Source: Erigeron canadensis (lineage: Eukaryota > Streptophyta > Magnoliopsida > Asterales > Asteraceae). Taken from it: a stretch of 64,000 nt of DNA. The notes beneath the pieces are model-generated. The model saw only the letters and a program-made list of their open reading frames with translations. It made no database searches and was not told the origin of the DNA. This document shows, one piece after another, positions 22,642 through 34,715 of the stretch. The DNA lies in contig NC_057764.1 in NCBI RefSeq assembly GCF_010389155.1, forward strand, positions 17,856,001 to 17,920,000. Reading direction: 5' to 3'. The translations under genes were made by a program, and so were the position numbers. The number at the start of each line of letters is the position of its first letter. Within the stretch, counting starts at the first letter, position 1.

Positions 22642-22964
22642 TGTTAGAAATCCAAAAATAGTGATAAATTGTAATTTAAGTTAGTGGACTTAATTGTTGT
22701 TTAGACATGGTGAAATGATTTTTAATGTTGAGGGGTTAGATATGACAATAAGGATATTTGTAATATTAGAGTATAAATACCCTCAATACATTAGAAATCA
22801 TAACAACAACCAATAAGCCTTTTATCCATTTTTACACATACAACAAATCAGATCGTCTCTCTCTCTCTCTCTCTCTAGAAAACACACACTAAACACACCA
22901 AGAACACACACACTTGAACCGCAATTGTTGAGATCGAATTATTAGCAGAAATTGTGTTATTACA
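22642..22964 (+). repeat. 5' LTR of copia copy 1
   Basis: 323 bases from TGTTAGAAATCC to GTTATTACA, with TATAAATA at 22772-22779 and a (CT)n tract at about 22856-22876. About ten differences from the 3' LTR are visible, several of them C/T or G/A transitions, so it inserted earlier than the Tekay-like element. Confidence 0.93.
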
Positions 22965-23179
22965 TTTGGTATCAGAGAAAAACATCACTTTGATATCGAT
23001 CCATAACTGTTTTTGATCTCAATTTTCATTCAAAACCATTTCCTCAAAAACCGTCACTGTTTCATTATAATTCTTTATTCAAATCGCATAAAATCATTAG
23101 TTTTTGTTCACCAATCGATTCCTCATAACTCAAAACGTATTCCTGTTGAATTTTACAATCCAATTCGATATAAATCTCT

Positions 23180-25788
23180 AGATTTATATAAAGCTTCTGA
23201 TAAAAAGTGCTACAACTGTGGTATTCCTGGTCATTTTGCAATTGATTGCAAACAACCCCGCAAGAGAAACTATGAGTACTACAAGCAGAATATGCTTTTA
23301 GCAAAGCAAGTGGAAGCTGGTCATGCATTACTGGCTGAAGATGACAAGTGGCTTTTGCTATCAGATGATGAAGATCTTTCTGCAAATGTGTGCTTCATGG
23401 CGAGGTTGGCCAAGAACAAAGCATTTGAAGCTGAAAGCACTGATGATGAGTACCCAGATGATAAGATAAATCTACACTCTACTTTTTCTTTAGTTAAAGA
23501 TAAAGAGTCGTTTGATTTAGCTTTATCTAACTTGACAACTCATATTACGTCTTTAGCCAACAAAAACAAGAAGTTGAAAGATAGTATTTCATTTTCTAAA
23601 AGTGAATTTTCAAAACTCTTTGAAAAGCATTCGAAATTACTTTTTGATTATGATACTATTAAACAAGATTTTCAAACCTACAAAAATCAAATGTTGGTTA
23701 AAGAGTGTGAGTTGAATACATCTCCTAATTCTAAGTTATTACATAAATGTCACAATCTTGAAAATACCATTTTTTGAAAGGCGTTGAGATTGAAACTCTT
23801 CAAAACCAAATAGAGGAATTTAAAAAGAATATACTTTTCTATCAAGAGAAGTTATATAAATTCGAACAAAACCCTCTTTTGGATTTTACCGCCTATTTCA
23901 ACGAGTCAAAGATTGACAGATCGGAACTTCTTCATGGGTTGGGATTTGAGAATATCTCTCCATTACAAAAAGCCAAAGAACAAATCGAACCCTTGTATGA
24001 TGAAAGATTTTCTTCATCTTGGTATGGTACAACAATTTATTCGTCCACTGGATGACGATTTTGAGACTGATGAAGTTGAGAAATTACCACAAAATGATTT
24101 TTTGGTTAACTATGATGTTATTAATGCTTTAAGTAACTCGAAAGAATCTTCAATTTTCAAATTGGAAGAAATAGCATCAAATTTTCAAAATCAAGAGTCA
24201 GTTGGTAATTCACCTAAACATACTAAAATGTATGTTCCATCTACCATCTTGGAAAAACAAATAGAAGATTTGCAACTAACGGTGAAATCTCAACAAAATG
24301 AAATTGAAAAACTTAAGTCTCAAAGTTTGAATTCAGAGGATAAATTAGTTGTTGTGGATACTAAGAAAGTTTGTATGGATGCTTCTACTCAAACTGACAT
24401 AAGTGCTTTAGTAGACCATTCCACACAGACTATTTGTGTGTCATCTACTGTTTCCTCCACCCAAACCTTGACTGATTCTCTTGAGTGTTCATGTCAAAAT
24501 GCTGCTACTGTTATAGCTGATGATTATGTGCAATCTGATTTATCTTATGACGAACTTGCGCATAGTTTAGTTTTGATATGGTACTACTTTAGGTTTTTCA
24601 CTTGTGAGTCTCCTGAAGAGTTAGTTGTTCACCCTAAGCTTAGTGCTAGTATAGGTGTTGATACTTCTCCTTTAATTTCTAGTGAAACTAAAGAAGTGTC
24701 AGTTCAAGTTGATTTCATTCCTGAGATTACCCATAGTGTGAAGTTGGAAAACAAGATTCCTGAGTTTTCAAAAATCTCTCCGGTTTCACCATTCACCAAA
24801 AATGATTTTGATAAATTCATGGAGGGAGAATATGTTTTTGATTCTGAAACTGAGAAAAAGATTGAATCTACCAAAATCAAAGTTGAATCAAAAAAGGAAT
24901 CTCCAAAATCGTTTTCCATAGCTCCAACTTCATATTATTCAAAGAAACGGGTTATTTCCAAACTCGTCAAGACTGAACCAAACACTGTCACCAAACCAAG
25001 AATCAATAAGTTAAAAACAAAGTGTCCTACCTCTGAAAAGTATGTCAAAACCAAACAAGTTGAGACCATTCCCAAAATCAAATACAACAAAGAGAAACTT
25101 CTGGACATCAACTCAAATGTTTCTTCATCTAACTCTCAATCTAGTTCATTACCTAAAGTATCTAAATCTAGCTCAGTTTTGCTAACTAGGGATGCTTCAA
25201 ATGGTGCAACTAGGTATAGGGATAGATATGGCTGGTTTTCTCATGATAAACCTAAGAAACGAGAAGTTTCTGCACCCCTCAAAAGAGACTAAAAAGATAA
25301 AAGTTCTTCAAAATTCTCGTTCTAATATTCTTAGTGTCAATCCCACAGGTGGAAAGAGCTTGATTAGTGAGTCTAAATGGGTAGCTAAGTCATTAGTACC
25401 TAAGATCACTAAAGTTGAGAAAAAGAAGAAAAGGCAAAGGAGAAAAGCGAGTAATAAGAAGAAGTTTGTTTCTAATGATTCGGACAATTTATCTTTTAAG
25501 TCATCGTTGAAAACAAATGTTAATAATGCCAAGGCAATGCCTTGCGATGGTGTAAACAATGTTAATTCTCGCTCTTATTTGTATGGTTTGAATGGTGGTA
25601 GACATGTTACTTTTGATTCATGTGTTAATATTCGTTTGTTTGATCCAAATGTGCTTGTTGATAATGTGCTTGTTAATAAGTATGTTGATTCAAAAGCATG
25701 TTTGTATGAATATCCTAAGTTATATACCCTGCCTGTTTTAACTAACCACAAAGGACCCGTCTTCAAGTGGGTACCTAAAGTCGGTTAA
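23180..25788 (+). pseudogene. Copia gag: zinc knuckle and long coiled tail (frameshifted)
   Basis: The zinc knuckle CYNCGIPGHFAIDC (about 23212-23253) has the CX2CX4HX4C pattern. The frame continues with acidic blocks (AEDDKWLLLSDDEDLSANVC) and long Lys/Glu/Leu-rich segments likely to form coiled coils. Frames change near 23775, 24020 and 25285. Relative to copy 2, about 115 bases are missing near 23772. The end FKWVPKVG before a stop at 25786 precedes the protease frame. No methionine here is a natural start, because the N-terminal gag domain is deleted. Confidence 0.8.
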
Positions 25789-25798
25789 ATTTCTTTGA

Positions 25799-27680
25799 TT
25801 GCAGGAAATAACCATCTGTGTTTGGATACTCGATTCAGGGTGTTCAAAACACATGACTGGCAATAAAGCATTGCTCAAGAACTTTATCGAACGATTCATG
25901 GGAACTGTTCGGTTTGGTAACAAAAATTTCGCTCCTATCTTAGGCCATGGCGACATTGAACGCAATGGAATTGTCATTAAGAAAGTTCACTATGTTGAAG
26001 GATTAAGTCATAATTTGTTCAGTGTTGGACAATTCTGTGACAACAATCTTCAAGTTCTTTTTAGACAATCTCTCTACAAGGTTCAAACTCTAGATGGCAT
26101 TGACATTTTGTGTGGCGACCGCAATGATAACCTCTTTACCGTCAATCTTGATGATAACCAACCAACCGATAATATTTGTCTCACTTCAAAGGCTACTTCA
26201 AAGAATTCTTGGTTGTGGCATAGAAGACTTTCTCACCTAAATTTTCCTACCATCAATACTTTAGTCAATAAGCATCTTGTTGAAGGCTTGCCAGACTATA
26301 AGTATGAAAGTGAGCATGTCTGTCCTTCTTGTGTCGTTGGGAAGATAAAACGAGTTTCTCATAAACCGAAGAAATCTCTAAATTCTTTAGCACCTCTTCA
26401 TTTGCTTCACATGGATCTTTGTGGACCAATGAAAGTTCAAAGCCGAAATGGGAAGAGATACATTTTGGTTATCATTGATGATTATTCAAGATATACTTGG
26501 GTCAAGTTTCTTGCCTTCAAAGATGAAATTACTCAAACTTTGATCGATTTCATCACTTCTACTCAAGTAAATCTTCAACTTCCAGTTCGTTACATCCATT
26601 CGGATAACGGAACTGAGTTCAAAAATGTCGTGTTTGATGAATTTTGTAAATCTAAAGGCATTACTCACCAATTATCTACGGTTCGTACCCCACAACAAAA
26701 TGGTGTCGTTGAAAGGAGAAATCGAACGCTTGTGGAAGCTGCAAGAACCATGCTAGCTTATTCTAAGTTACCTTCCAACATGTAGGCTGAAGCTGTTGAC
26801 ACTGCTTGTCACACTCAGAATCGGTCCATTGTTAATTAGCGTTTTGAGAAGACTCCCTATGAGGTTGTTAACAAACGGAAACCCAACATCAACTATTTTC
26901 ATATCTTTGGGTGTGTTTGTTATACTCTGAATGATCGAAAGCATCTTGGAAAGTTTGAGAAGAAAGGTGATGAAGGTTACTTTGTTGATTATTCCAAGAC
27001 ATCAATTGCCTATCGAATCTACAATCGCCGAACAAATACGATTCAAGAAACAATGAATGTTTGGTTTGATGAGATGTCGGGCATGATTTTTGAGCAAGAA
27101 AGTTTGCTACCAACAAGTTATGGTCCAAGTGATTCAAGTACTTCATCAAGGACTTCTACTTTAGCATCCAAATTCAAGAAGTTTCCAGCTCCAACGAGTG
27201 ATGAGTTAGACATTCTTTTTGAAGAATTCTACAATTCAAAACCGATTCATGATGAGGAACCTCAAGTCATCATTGAACCAATTCCGAACAATGATCAAGT
27301 TCCTGACAACCTTCATGAATCATCATCAAGTTATGTTGAGCAAGTTGCTACTTCTTCAAGTAGTAGTTCATCATCCTCTTCTAATGATTCTTCTTCTCAA
27401 TCCTCTTCTGATAATTCCTCTCTAGTGAATGTTCAAGAATAACCTACCCAATTTACCCAGACTACTAATCCGATAAACACTCCAAATGTATATGTGCCTC
27501 TTGACTTCGATCATCCATCCTACGAGGAAGCTGTTCTACCAAGCTATGATTCCATCTCTCAGCAAAACTCTGGTTTTAATGATGATGATGTTGATGTCAA
27601 TCAACAAGATCCTCTTCCTCATGATCGCAATGGTCACGTATGCGAAAAGATCATCCTGTTGATAACATTATTGGAGATCC
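25799..27680 (+). pseudogene. Copia protease and integrase (with stops)
   Basis: Protease motif WILDSGCSKHMTG (about 25826-25864). The GAG-pre-integrase zinc region HRRLSHLNFPT..CPSC runs 26218-26335. The integrase core has D in HMDLCGP (about 26408), D in HSDNGTEF (about 26597) and E in GVVERRNRTL (about 26703-26730). The first frame closes at TAG 26783-26785. The same frame continues through TAG 26837-26839, a Ser-rich linker (27340-27425) and TAA 27440-27442 to about 27650, where it shifts. The product would insert copia DNA into chromosomes; this copy cannot be translated through. Confidence 0.88.
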
Positions 27681-27687
27681 AGAATGA

Positions 27688-29273
27688 GTGTCTACTCGTA
27701 CTTCAGTGAATGAGTGTCTTGTTGCACTTTCTCTTAGCAACATTGAACCCAAAACTGTTTCTGAAGCTCTTCGAGATCCAGAATGGGTTAAAGCTATGCA
27801 AGACGAACTCGCTCAGTTTGAAAGACTGAAAGTATGGAGATTAGTTCCAAATCCAAGGAAAAATGAACCTATTGGCACAAAGTGGATTTTCAAGAACAAA
27901 AAGGATGAGAATGGAATGGTAGTAAGGAACAAAGCAAGATTAGTTGCAACGGGTTATTGCTAACAACCTGGTGTTGATTTCGACGAAACTTTTGCTCCGG
28001 TTGCAAGAATGGAAGCCATTCGGATCTTCTTAGCTTATGGTGCATTCAGAAACTTCACTGTGTTTCAAATGGATGTGAAGACAGCTTTCTTGAATGGTGA
28101 TCTCAAAGAAGAAGTTTACGTTGAACAACCAGAAGGTTTTGTTGATCCCAAAAGACCAAACCATGTCTACAGGTTAGACAAGGTTCTCTACGATCTTAAG
28201 CAAACACCCCGAGCATGGTATGATTCCTTATCTACTTTCTTGATTAGAGGTGGCTTTACCAAAGGTACAATTGACCCTACCCTATTCATTCGCAAACAAG
28301 GTAAGCATGTTCTTCTTGTCCAAATATATGTTGATGACATTATCTTTGGGTCAACCAGTCAAACATTTTGTCGAAACTTTTCATCTCTAATGGTTAGTCA
28401 TTTTGAAATGAGCATGATTGGGGAAATGAACTACTTTTTGGGTCTTCAAATCAAACAACTACCAAATGGTATTTTCATATCACAAGGTAAGTATATTCAT
28501 GACATGTTGAAAAAGTTTAATATGACTACTTGTTCTTCAATTTCAACTCCAATGGCTGCTCGTACAAGTATTAATGCTGATAAAAATGGGAAACCATTTG
28601 ACCAAAAGAGATATAGAAGTATGATTGGTTCATTGTTGTATCTTATAGCATCTCGCCCAGATATAATGTTTGCAACATGTATGTTGCTAGGTATCAAGCT
28701 GCTCCAACTGATTTACATTTTCAAGTTGTGAAACGAATATTTCGTTATCTGAAGGGTACACTCAATTTAGGTCTCTGGTATCCAAGGGATACTGGATTCA
28801 ATTTAACTGCCTATTCAGATGCAGATCATGCAGGTTGTAAGCTTGATCGCAAGAGCACTTCTGGTACTTTACAATTTTTAGGTGATAAAATTGTGAGTTG
28901 GTCTTCCAAGAAACAAAATTGTGTGTCACTATCAACAGCTGAAGCTAAATATGTGGCTGCGGCTAGTTGATGTGCTCAAGTGTTATGGATGAAGACTCAA
29001 CTTACTGATTATGGTCTGAAATATAATCGTATTCCCATCTATTGTGACTCTCAAAGTGTCATTGCTATTTCAGTCAACTTAGTAAACCACTCTCGATCAA
29101 AGCATATTGATGTGAGATATCATTTTCTCAAAGATCATATTGAGAAAGGTGACATCGAGCTCTACTTTGTGAGAACTGACTATCAGCTTGCAGATTTGTT
29201 CACTAAACCACTGGATGAGAAAAGGTATAACTTTCTTATCTCTAAGCTTGGCATGTTAAATCTTGAACCTTAA
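27688..29273 (+). pseudogene. Copia reverse transcriptase and RNase H (with stops)
   Basis: RT begins with EALRDPEWVKAMQDEL (about 27757), then GTKWIFKNK, a stop TAA 27961-27963, and [23 protein letters not shown] and [13 protein letters not shown] follow, with the YVDDIIFGS catalytic loop near 28330. The frame shifts near 28680. RNase H then shows AYSDADHAGC, SLSTAEAKYVA, a TGA at 28968-28970, CDSQSVIAI, HIDVRYHFLKDHI and the terminal LADLFTKPL (about 29190). The domain order protease-integrase-RT-RNase H identifies Ty1/copia. Confidence 0.9.
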
Positions 29274-29397
29274 CTTACTTTGTTCTTGATACATTCTTGA
29301 AAAACAAAATACAAAAGTTGAAAAAACAAAAATCAACAAAATATAAAATTTTGAAAAATAACAAAAAGATTTTCTTAAAATTTTTTGATAGTATGTA

Positions 29398-29600
29398 ACC
29401 TGGTCTTAAAGTTTTATTTATTTCATAGTGGCTTACATATGCTATGTATGTAACCCGAGCTTCATAGTTTTATTTATTTCAAAGTGGCTTGCATATATTC
29501 TGTATGCAACCCGTTCCTCATTGAGCTATTTATTTCAAAATGGCTTTTGCATACTCTGTGCATAATCCGTTCTTATTTGAAATTATTTATATTTCAAAGT
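29398..29600 (+). repeat. Three diverged 60-base repeats in the copia tail
   Basis: Three units with TTTTATTTATTTCAnAGTGGCTT.CATA..CT.TGTATG.AACC start near 29410, 29468 and 29527, immediately downstream of pol. Confidence 0.75.
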
Positions 29601-29619
29601 TGGTATAAAATGTGTTGTT

Positions 29620-29697
29620 ATACATATATATTGATATAAGATAACGCGGAATTGAACGCCTTTGTGTACTTCCAAGTGATCTTATATGAATATGTAT
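29620..29697 (+). other. Hairpin 1 with GAACGCCTTTGTGTACTTC loop
   Basis: The inner stem ATATAAGAT (29634-29642) pairs with ATCTTATAT (29679-29687). The outer stem ATACATAT (29620-29627) pairs with ATATGTAT (29690-29697). The loop word GAACGCCTTTGTGTACTTC starts at 29654. Confidence 0.7.
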
Positions 29698-29776
29698 GTG
29701 TAATGGCAATGTCTCATTTGTTTAAAATTGCAAACAACTTCAAATTTTTCTAATGAATTTCATGTTTCAAAAACTC

Positions 29777-29850
29777 TCAATTGTTGATATGAGAAGCAAA
29801 GGATTGAACGCCTTTGTCTACTTCTAAGTTGTCTCATCTTGAACAATTGA
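29777..29850 (+). other. Hairpin 2 with the same loop word
   Basis: The outer stem TCAATTGTT (29777-29785) pairs with AACAATTGA (29842-29850). The inner stem ATGAGA (29789-29794) pairs with TCTCAT (29832-29837). The loop GAACGCCTTTGTCTACTTC starts at 29806. Confidence 0.72.
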
Positions 29851-29888
29851 TTGAGTCAAATTTGTGCTTAAATGTTTTATTTTGCATC

Positions 29889-29960
29889 CAACTTGTTGAT
29901 GTAAGATGCGAAGGATCGAACGCCTTTGTGTACTCCCTAGTATTCTTACTATGAACGTTG
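29889..29960 (+). other. Hairpin 3 with the same loop word
   Basis: The inner stem GTAAGA (29901-29906) pairs with TCTTAC (29944-29949). An outer CAAC-(TT)-GTT pairs with AACGTTG, with a two-base bulge. The loop GAACGCCTTTGTGTACTCC starts at 29918. Confidence 0.65.
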
Positions 29961-30979
29961 TTGTTGACGCAAAAATTTGTGTTTCTTAAAATCTTGTTCA
30001 GTTTTAGACTCTCAAATTTTTTTTTCCATGTATATATCACAACAAAGATTTTACTCTTTTTGACATCACAAAAACCAATTTTTGCTCTATCTTTCTATGA
30101 AAACTTTTAAGATCTACCTTTACATAGATTAAGGAGGAGTTTGTGATTTCAAACCTTTGTCAAACTTCAAATGTGTTTTCAATCATTTTTTTTTCACATT
30201 TGATGATTTTCAAATGACTTTTCATCATTTGAAGTTCGGTGTTTAGTTTGCACTTAAGCAATTCGTTCGCTCCATGAACTTCATCATCGCCGATGAGTTC
30301 TAACCCCGGAGTTTCTACTTCTTTGTAAGGGTATCTTGAGTGATGATGGTATCGTGCAACTAGGATGGAGGGAGTAAAGTCAAAAAGTGAGAGGTTATGG
30401 TGATATGATGTGAGAAAAGGGTTAAAACAATTGACACCCTTCCCTAAACTCTCTCAAATCGCCGGGTAAAACACATTTATATCGGATGTCATTTGTTGAT
30501 ATCTTGATTAAGACTTCATGGACCCAATGAAGCGATGCACATCTTTACCTAACCACTCAAGTGTTTCTTAACAAATGCTTGTTTCATTTTTCACGGAGAT
30601 TTTTCACATCTCTATTGACTCTTCATTTGGAAGATGTTGATATTGAAAAAGGGAGACATTCTGCTCCAGTCCCCGACTTCATTTGATCACTTTGTGTCTA
30701 GAACTATCTTGATTGATCATTATTTTGATCCTTATTCATTTTTCTTAAGACACATTTGAGTCATATCTTTGTGATATTATTGCATATCTATGTGATATAG
30801 CCGGAACATTTGTAGTGATATCTTAATTGATATTCCACGATGATCAAATGGAAATCCTACCAATGCTAACATATTTTCCAACATTGAAAGTAGGTCTCAT
30901 AATTACATTTTTGTAATTTTTGAGTAAACGAGAAGTCTAATAGTGCCTCGGATGTTTCCTAACAAGTCTTTAAGGATAC

Positions 30980-31027
30980 TAGATTGTGGTTATCGAACGC
31001 CTTAGGTGACACTGACCATGATTTCTA
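30980..31027 (+). other. Hairpin 4 with a related loop
   Basis: ATTGTGGT (30983-30990) pairs with ACCATGAT (31015-31022), allowing two G-T pairs, extended by TAGA/TCTA. The loop starts TATCGAACGCCTTAGGTG at 30991. It is the most diverged of the four. Confidence 0.5.
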
Positions 31028-32086
31028 TTCTTTGAAGCAATCTCGTGGTTGAAAAGCTACAAGACCGAACTATGTTAAAAAATTGCTTTGTGCGTAATTC
31101 AATGATACATAGGAAATCCGAAAAATGTCATACATTTCATTAATCCTTTTGATTTTTGAACATGTTAACGGATCATCCTTATCCGGCCTTTCATTTCTTA
31201 TCTCACAAACACAAAAACCACCATGCAAAAGTTTTTTTTTTTTTCGTATTTTATCAATCAATGTTTGCATAATGACATTGGTTCCCAACTTTGTCATTAT
31301 GAGGAAGAGAAAAAGATTATGATTGATGAAAGAAAAAAAGATTATTTGATGGAGTAAAGGTGGAATGAAATGAAATGTAATTGTAATTAAAGAAGTGAAT
31401 TTTGCCACCGAAATATGTTCTCTTGAAAGTTTTTTTTAAGGATGAGATTGAAAATAAGGATATTGTTCAAAGATGCTCCAAAATGCTTACACTCATGAAT
31501 TGAGGGGGAGCATGATTAATTCAAAGTTTTTGTTCAAAAGTTTACTCTCCAAAGTGTTTAAGTTTGAATTGACAAAGATCAAAGCTACAAAAGTTGAAAG
31601 ATTGATTGGAAGGTTCAAGACAAAGAAGTAAAACTTCGAAAGAGTCTTCATCAACACATTTCATTCAAGATCTTCAAATCAAGAAGCTTCAATGCGTATA
31701 TCAAGGGGGAGAGTTTAAGTTTTTGATACTTCATTCCAAGAAAACAAATTTTCATTCAAGAATCGAAGATTGAAGAACCAAAGCCGAATTTATACCTTCC
31801 GCACTTCAAAAGACAACTCTGATTCACGGTTCAACAATTTTCAAAGGTTCTAGACTCATTCATTTTATTCTCTGTTCAAATAGAACATTGAGAATTTCAT
31901 CATGTTTTAACTACAAGAAGTCCAAGATCAAGATTGATTCAAGTTCTCCAGAGACAATGAGAAAGCTTTGAAGACTTGTTTCATCACACCAATTGTCTTC
32001 ACGATCGGGCTCATCAACTTAATTCCTACAAGACAAAATAACACATACTTCATTCATCCATTACAATATATCACTAAGGGAGAGAA

Positions 32087-32410
32087 TGTTAGAAATCCAT
32101 AAATAGTGATAAATTATAATTTAAGTTAGTGGACTTAATTGTTGTTTAGACATGGTGAAATGATTTCTAATGTTGAGGGGTTAGATATGATAATAAGAAT
32201 ATTTGTAATATTAGAGTATAAATACCCTTAATACGTTAGAAATCATAACAACAACAACCAATAAGCCTTTTATCCATCTTTACACATACAACAAATCAGA
32301 TCGTCTCTCTCTCTCTCTCTCTAGAAAACACACACTAAACACACCAAGAACACACACACTTGAACCGCAATTGTTGAGATCGAATTATTAGCAGAAATCG
32401 TGTTATTACA
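32087..32410 (+). repeat. 3' LTR of copia copy 1
   Basis: 324 bases from TGTTAGAAATCC to GTTATTACA, directly after AAGGGAGAGAA. It carries one extra AAC unit and several transitions relative to the 5' LTR. Confidence 0.93.
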
Positions 32411-33660
32411 GTGATCCTTATGGCCATTTGGAAAGGCTTGAAAAGATTTGCAGGTTTTACAATTATGGCGAAGGACATAATGATATCGTGAAACTTGAGC
32501 TTTTTCCACTTGGGTCAAGGAACAACCGGATGATTTGTACTCCACATGGGCTCAAGGAACAACCGGATGATTTGTACTCCACATGGGCTGAATTTCGGGA
32601 AGGCTTCATTGATGAGTTATATTCTGTAAGAACTCAAAGAAAACTGGAAAATAAGATCAGGGCATTTACTCAAGATGCAGGTAAGGATGTAGTTGATGCT
32701 TGGAAACGGTATAAGGAAATGCTCCGAAATTGTCCAGGTCATAATATGACTACTGAAGCAGTGGTTGAGATTTTCTATGACGGTTTGCTTAGGAAAACTA
32801 GAACGGAACTTGCAGCTGCGTTCAGGGGTAGTTTGAATAATGTGACTCCAAGTGAAGGTTATAAAACCCTGGATGACATGGCTAAGGAGTTCTCTGTTCG
32901 AGAAGAAACTCAAAGTAAGAGACCCGCAAGTAAGACTGTTGCTAAGATGGAAAGTAGTGAAGAGTCGAGTTTGGTTGCTGAAGTCAAAGCACTTCGAAAC
33001 AAATGAATGAGAGGTTTGATAACCAGGATGCAAGGTTTAAGAGTATTGAGAGAGATGTAAAGGTCATAGCGGATGGATGTGACTACTGTGGAGATATGCA
33101 CTACTGGGAAGATTACCCGGACAATCCGGCTCAGGAAGTTAGCTATGTTCAAAATCAGCAGCAGGGAAACTATAACCAGAACACCGGTTATCAAAACCGG
33201 CAATCAGGTACTTATTATCCCTCATCTTCACTTAATAATGCTAACAACTCTAGGTTTGGTGGCAACAGGTTCAGCAGGTTTAGCAATCAGCAAAACTCAA
33301 ATGCGGAAGTGAGAGACATCATAAAGGACTTGGTCAGTGCTCAGAAAGCAACCAACGAGAAGATGGAAGAACAAAGCGAGAAGATGAGTTCACAATGAGA
33401 TTACATGACTACTCGTTTAGATGGTTTGGCTCATAAGCTTGAGCAAAGTACAAAGAGCACTCAGGCGACATTTCAAGATATAGAAGCTAAACTTGAAAGG
33501 CTAGGAAACTCTAATAGGCTGCCCGGTACTCTACTGAGCAACACCCAGCAAAATTCTAGGCCTTAGCAGAATAATCAGGTATCCGGACAGAAATACAGCC
33601 ATCCAAATGCTCGAAATGAGCAAGTCAATGGAATCACAAAAAGAGCAGGTAATACTTATA
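32411..33660 (+). pseudogene. Athila gag, main part
   Basis: Picks up at the copia target copy. It shows a retrotransposon gag domain (STWAEFREGFIDELYS near 32581, VDAWKRYKEMLRNCPGH near 32692, VEIFYDGLLRKTRTEL near 32767). After a frame change at about 33003 a degenerate zinc knuckle CDYCGDMHYWEDYP (33079-33120) lacks its last Cys. An Asn/Gln-rich tail follows. A 39-base segment with CAAGGAACAACCGGATGATT is tandemly duplicated at 32515-32590. Stops interrupt at TGA 33004, TGA 33396 and TAG 33564. The role would be particle assembly around the RNA. Confidence 0.85.
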
Positions 33661-33674
33661 ACTCTACAAATCCT

Positions 33675-34715
33675 TTGCCTAATGATATTACTCCTCTTGT
33701 GCAGGTTGAAGCTGAAGAAGCTGTTGATGATGAGATTGAAATGGAGCCGAACCCAGCCGTGAAGACACCGGCCGTTCCATCAAAGTCCATTGAGAAACTA
33801 GTTGTAGCGGAACCACCAGTTAAACCATATCAACCGAAGATACCATTCCCTCAACGGTTGAAGAAAGGGAAGATCAAGGAAAATTTTAAAAAGTTTGTGG
33901 ATTTAATCCAAAATGTTAACATTACCCTTCCTCTAGTTGATATCCTTGCAGATATGCCTAACTATGAGAAGTTTCTCAAGGAACTTGTCTCTGATAGGAA
34001 GAAGTTAGAAGAAGCAAAGATAGTCGTGATGAGTGCCGAGGTTTCAGCGATAATCAAGAATGAGATTCCCCCAAAATTGGAAGATCGAGGGAGTTTTCTT
34101 ATCTCTTGTACTTTTGGTGCTTTTCTATGCAAGTCATTAGCCAATCTTGGGGCCAGTATCAATTCAATGCCTTATTCTGTCTATAAAAAGTTGTCTTTAG
34201 GTGCATTGACCCCAATCCGCATGAGCATTAGGCTCGCGGACTGATCATTCCAATATCCCATGGGGATAGCAGAAAATCTGCAGATTAAAGTGGGTCATAT
34301 GATTTTCCAGGTTGATTTTGTTATGCTAGAGATGGGGACGGATGTTAATGTCCATCTAATTCTCGGCCAACCGTTCCTCATGACCGCGGATGCTATCATC
34401 CGTGTTAAAGCTAAGGAGATTTCCTTAGGGGTTGTCGATGACCGGTTTGTTTTTAATGTTGATAGACCTCTTAAGCATCCTTACTCATGTGATGAATCTT
34501 GTTTCAGGATTGATGTAGTCGATGAAGAAGATGCTTTGAAAAAGGAGCTTATGGATTTCTTGGATATGGAGGAAGATGAAGCATTTCTAGCTTGTAATGA
34601 AGAAGAACAAGAATTGGTTGGTGAGATGATGCAGGAGATCATGGCGTTGAGTGTTGATAAAACGCCACTGGAAGATGAAACATTTGAAGAGATCACCATT
34701 GATGATAGAAGATGA
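33675..34715 (+). pseudogene. Athila protease region
   Basis: One frame with stops at TGA 34242 and TGA 34713. It contains IPFPQRLKK, the degenerate protease signature NLGASINSMPYSVYKKL (about 34140-34190), MSIRLAD and, past the stop, VDFVMLEM..HLILGQPFLMTADA (about 34315-34392), all typical of Athila aspartic protease. The catalytic position reads N-LGAS rather than D-T/S-G, as in part of the Athila branch. An acidic linker leads to RT. Confidence 0.8.

Larger units (their letters stand above)
29274..32075 (+). other. Long non-coding tail of copia copy 1
   Basis: About 2.8 kb between RNase H and the 3' LTR without a supported ORF; the minus-strand ORF at 31070-31408 has no recognisable motif. 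It holds the 60-base repeats, four structured hairpins, a further hairpin near 30276-30301 (GAACTTCATC/GATGAGTTC) and the GGGGGAG purine stretches near 31503 and 31705. Confidence 0.6.
22642..32410 (+). mobile_element. Ty1/copia retrotransposon (copy 1), inside Athila gag
   Basis: 9,769 bases flanked by GTGAT (22637-22641 and 32411-32415). LTRs are 22642-22964 and 32087-32410 (about 323 bases), with an initiator-Met-type primer site TGGTATCAGAG (22967-22977) and a polypurine tract AAGGGAGAGAA (32076-32086). The leader and first two thirds of gag, present in copy 2 at about 60120-62210, are deleted here. A long coiled gag tail, protease, integrase, RT and RNase H follow, then a 2.8-kb non-coding tail. 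The long gag and long tail recall Sireviruses; that assignment is an inference. Confidence 0.93.

Noticed and set aside
24704..24919. Minus-strand ORFs within copia gag (also 23065-23385, 25308-25559, 62125-62415)
   Set aside because: Shadows of the coding strand; no recognisable motifs.
31070..31408. 112-residue minus-strand ORF in the copia tail
   Set aside because: Low-complexity Phe/Ile/Lys composition with no domain; overlaps non-coding tail.
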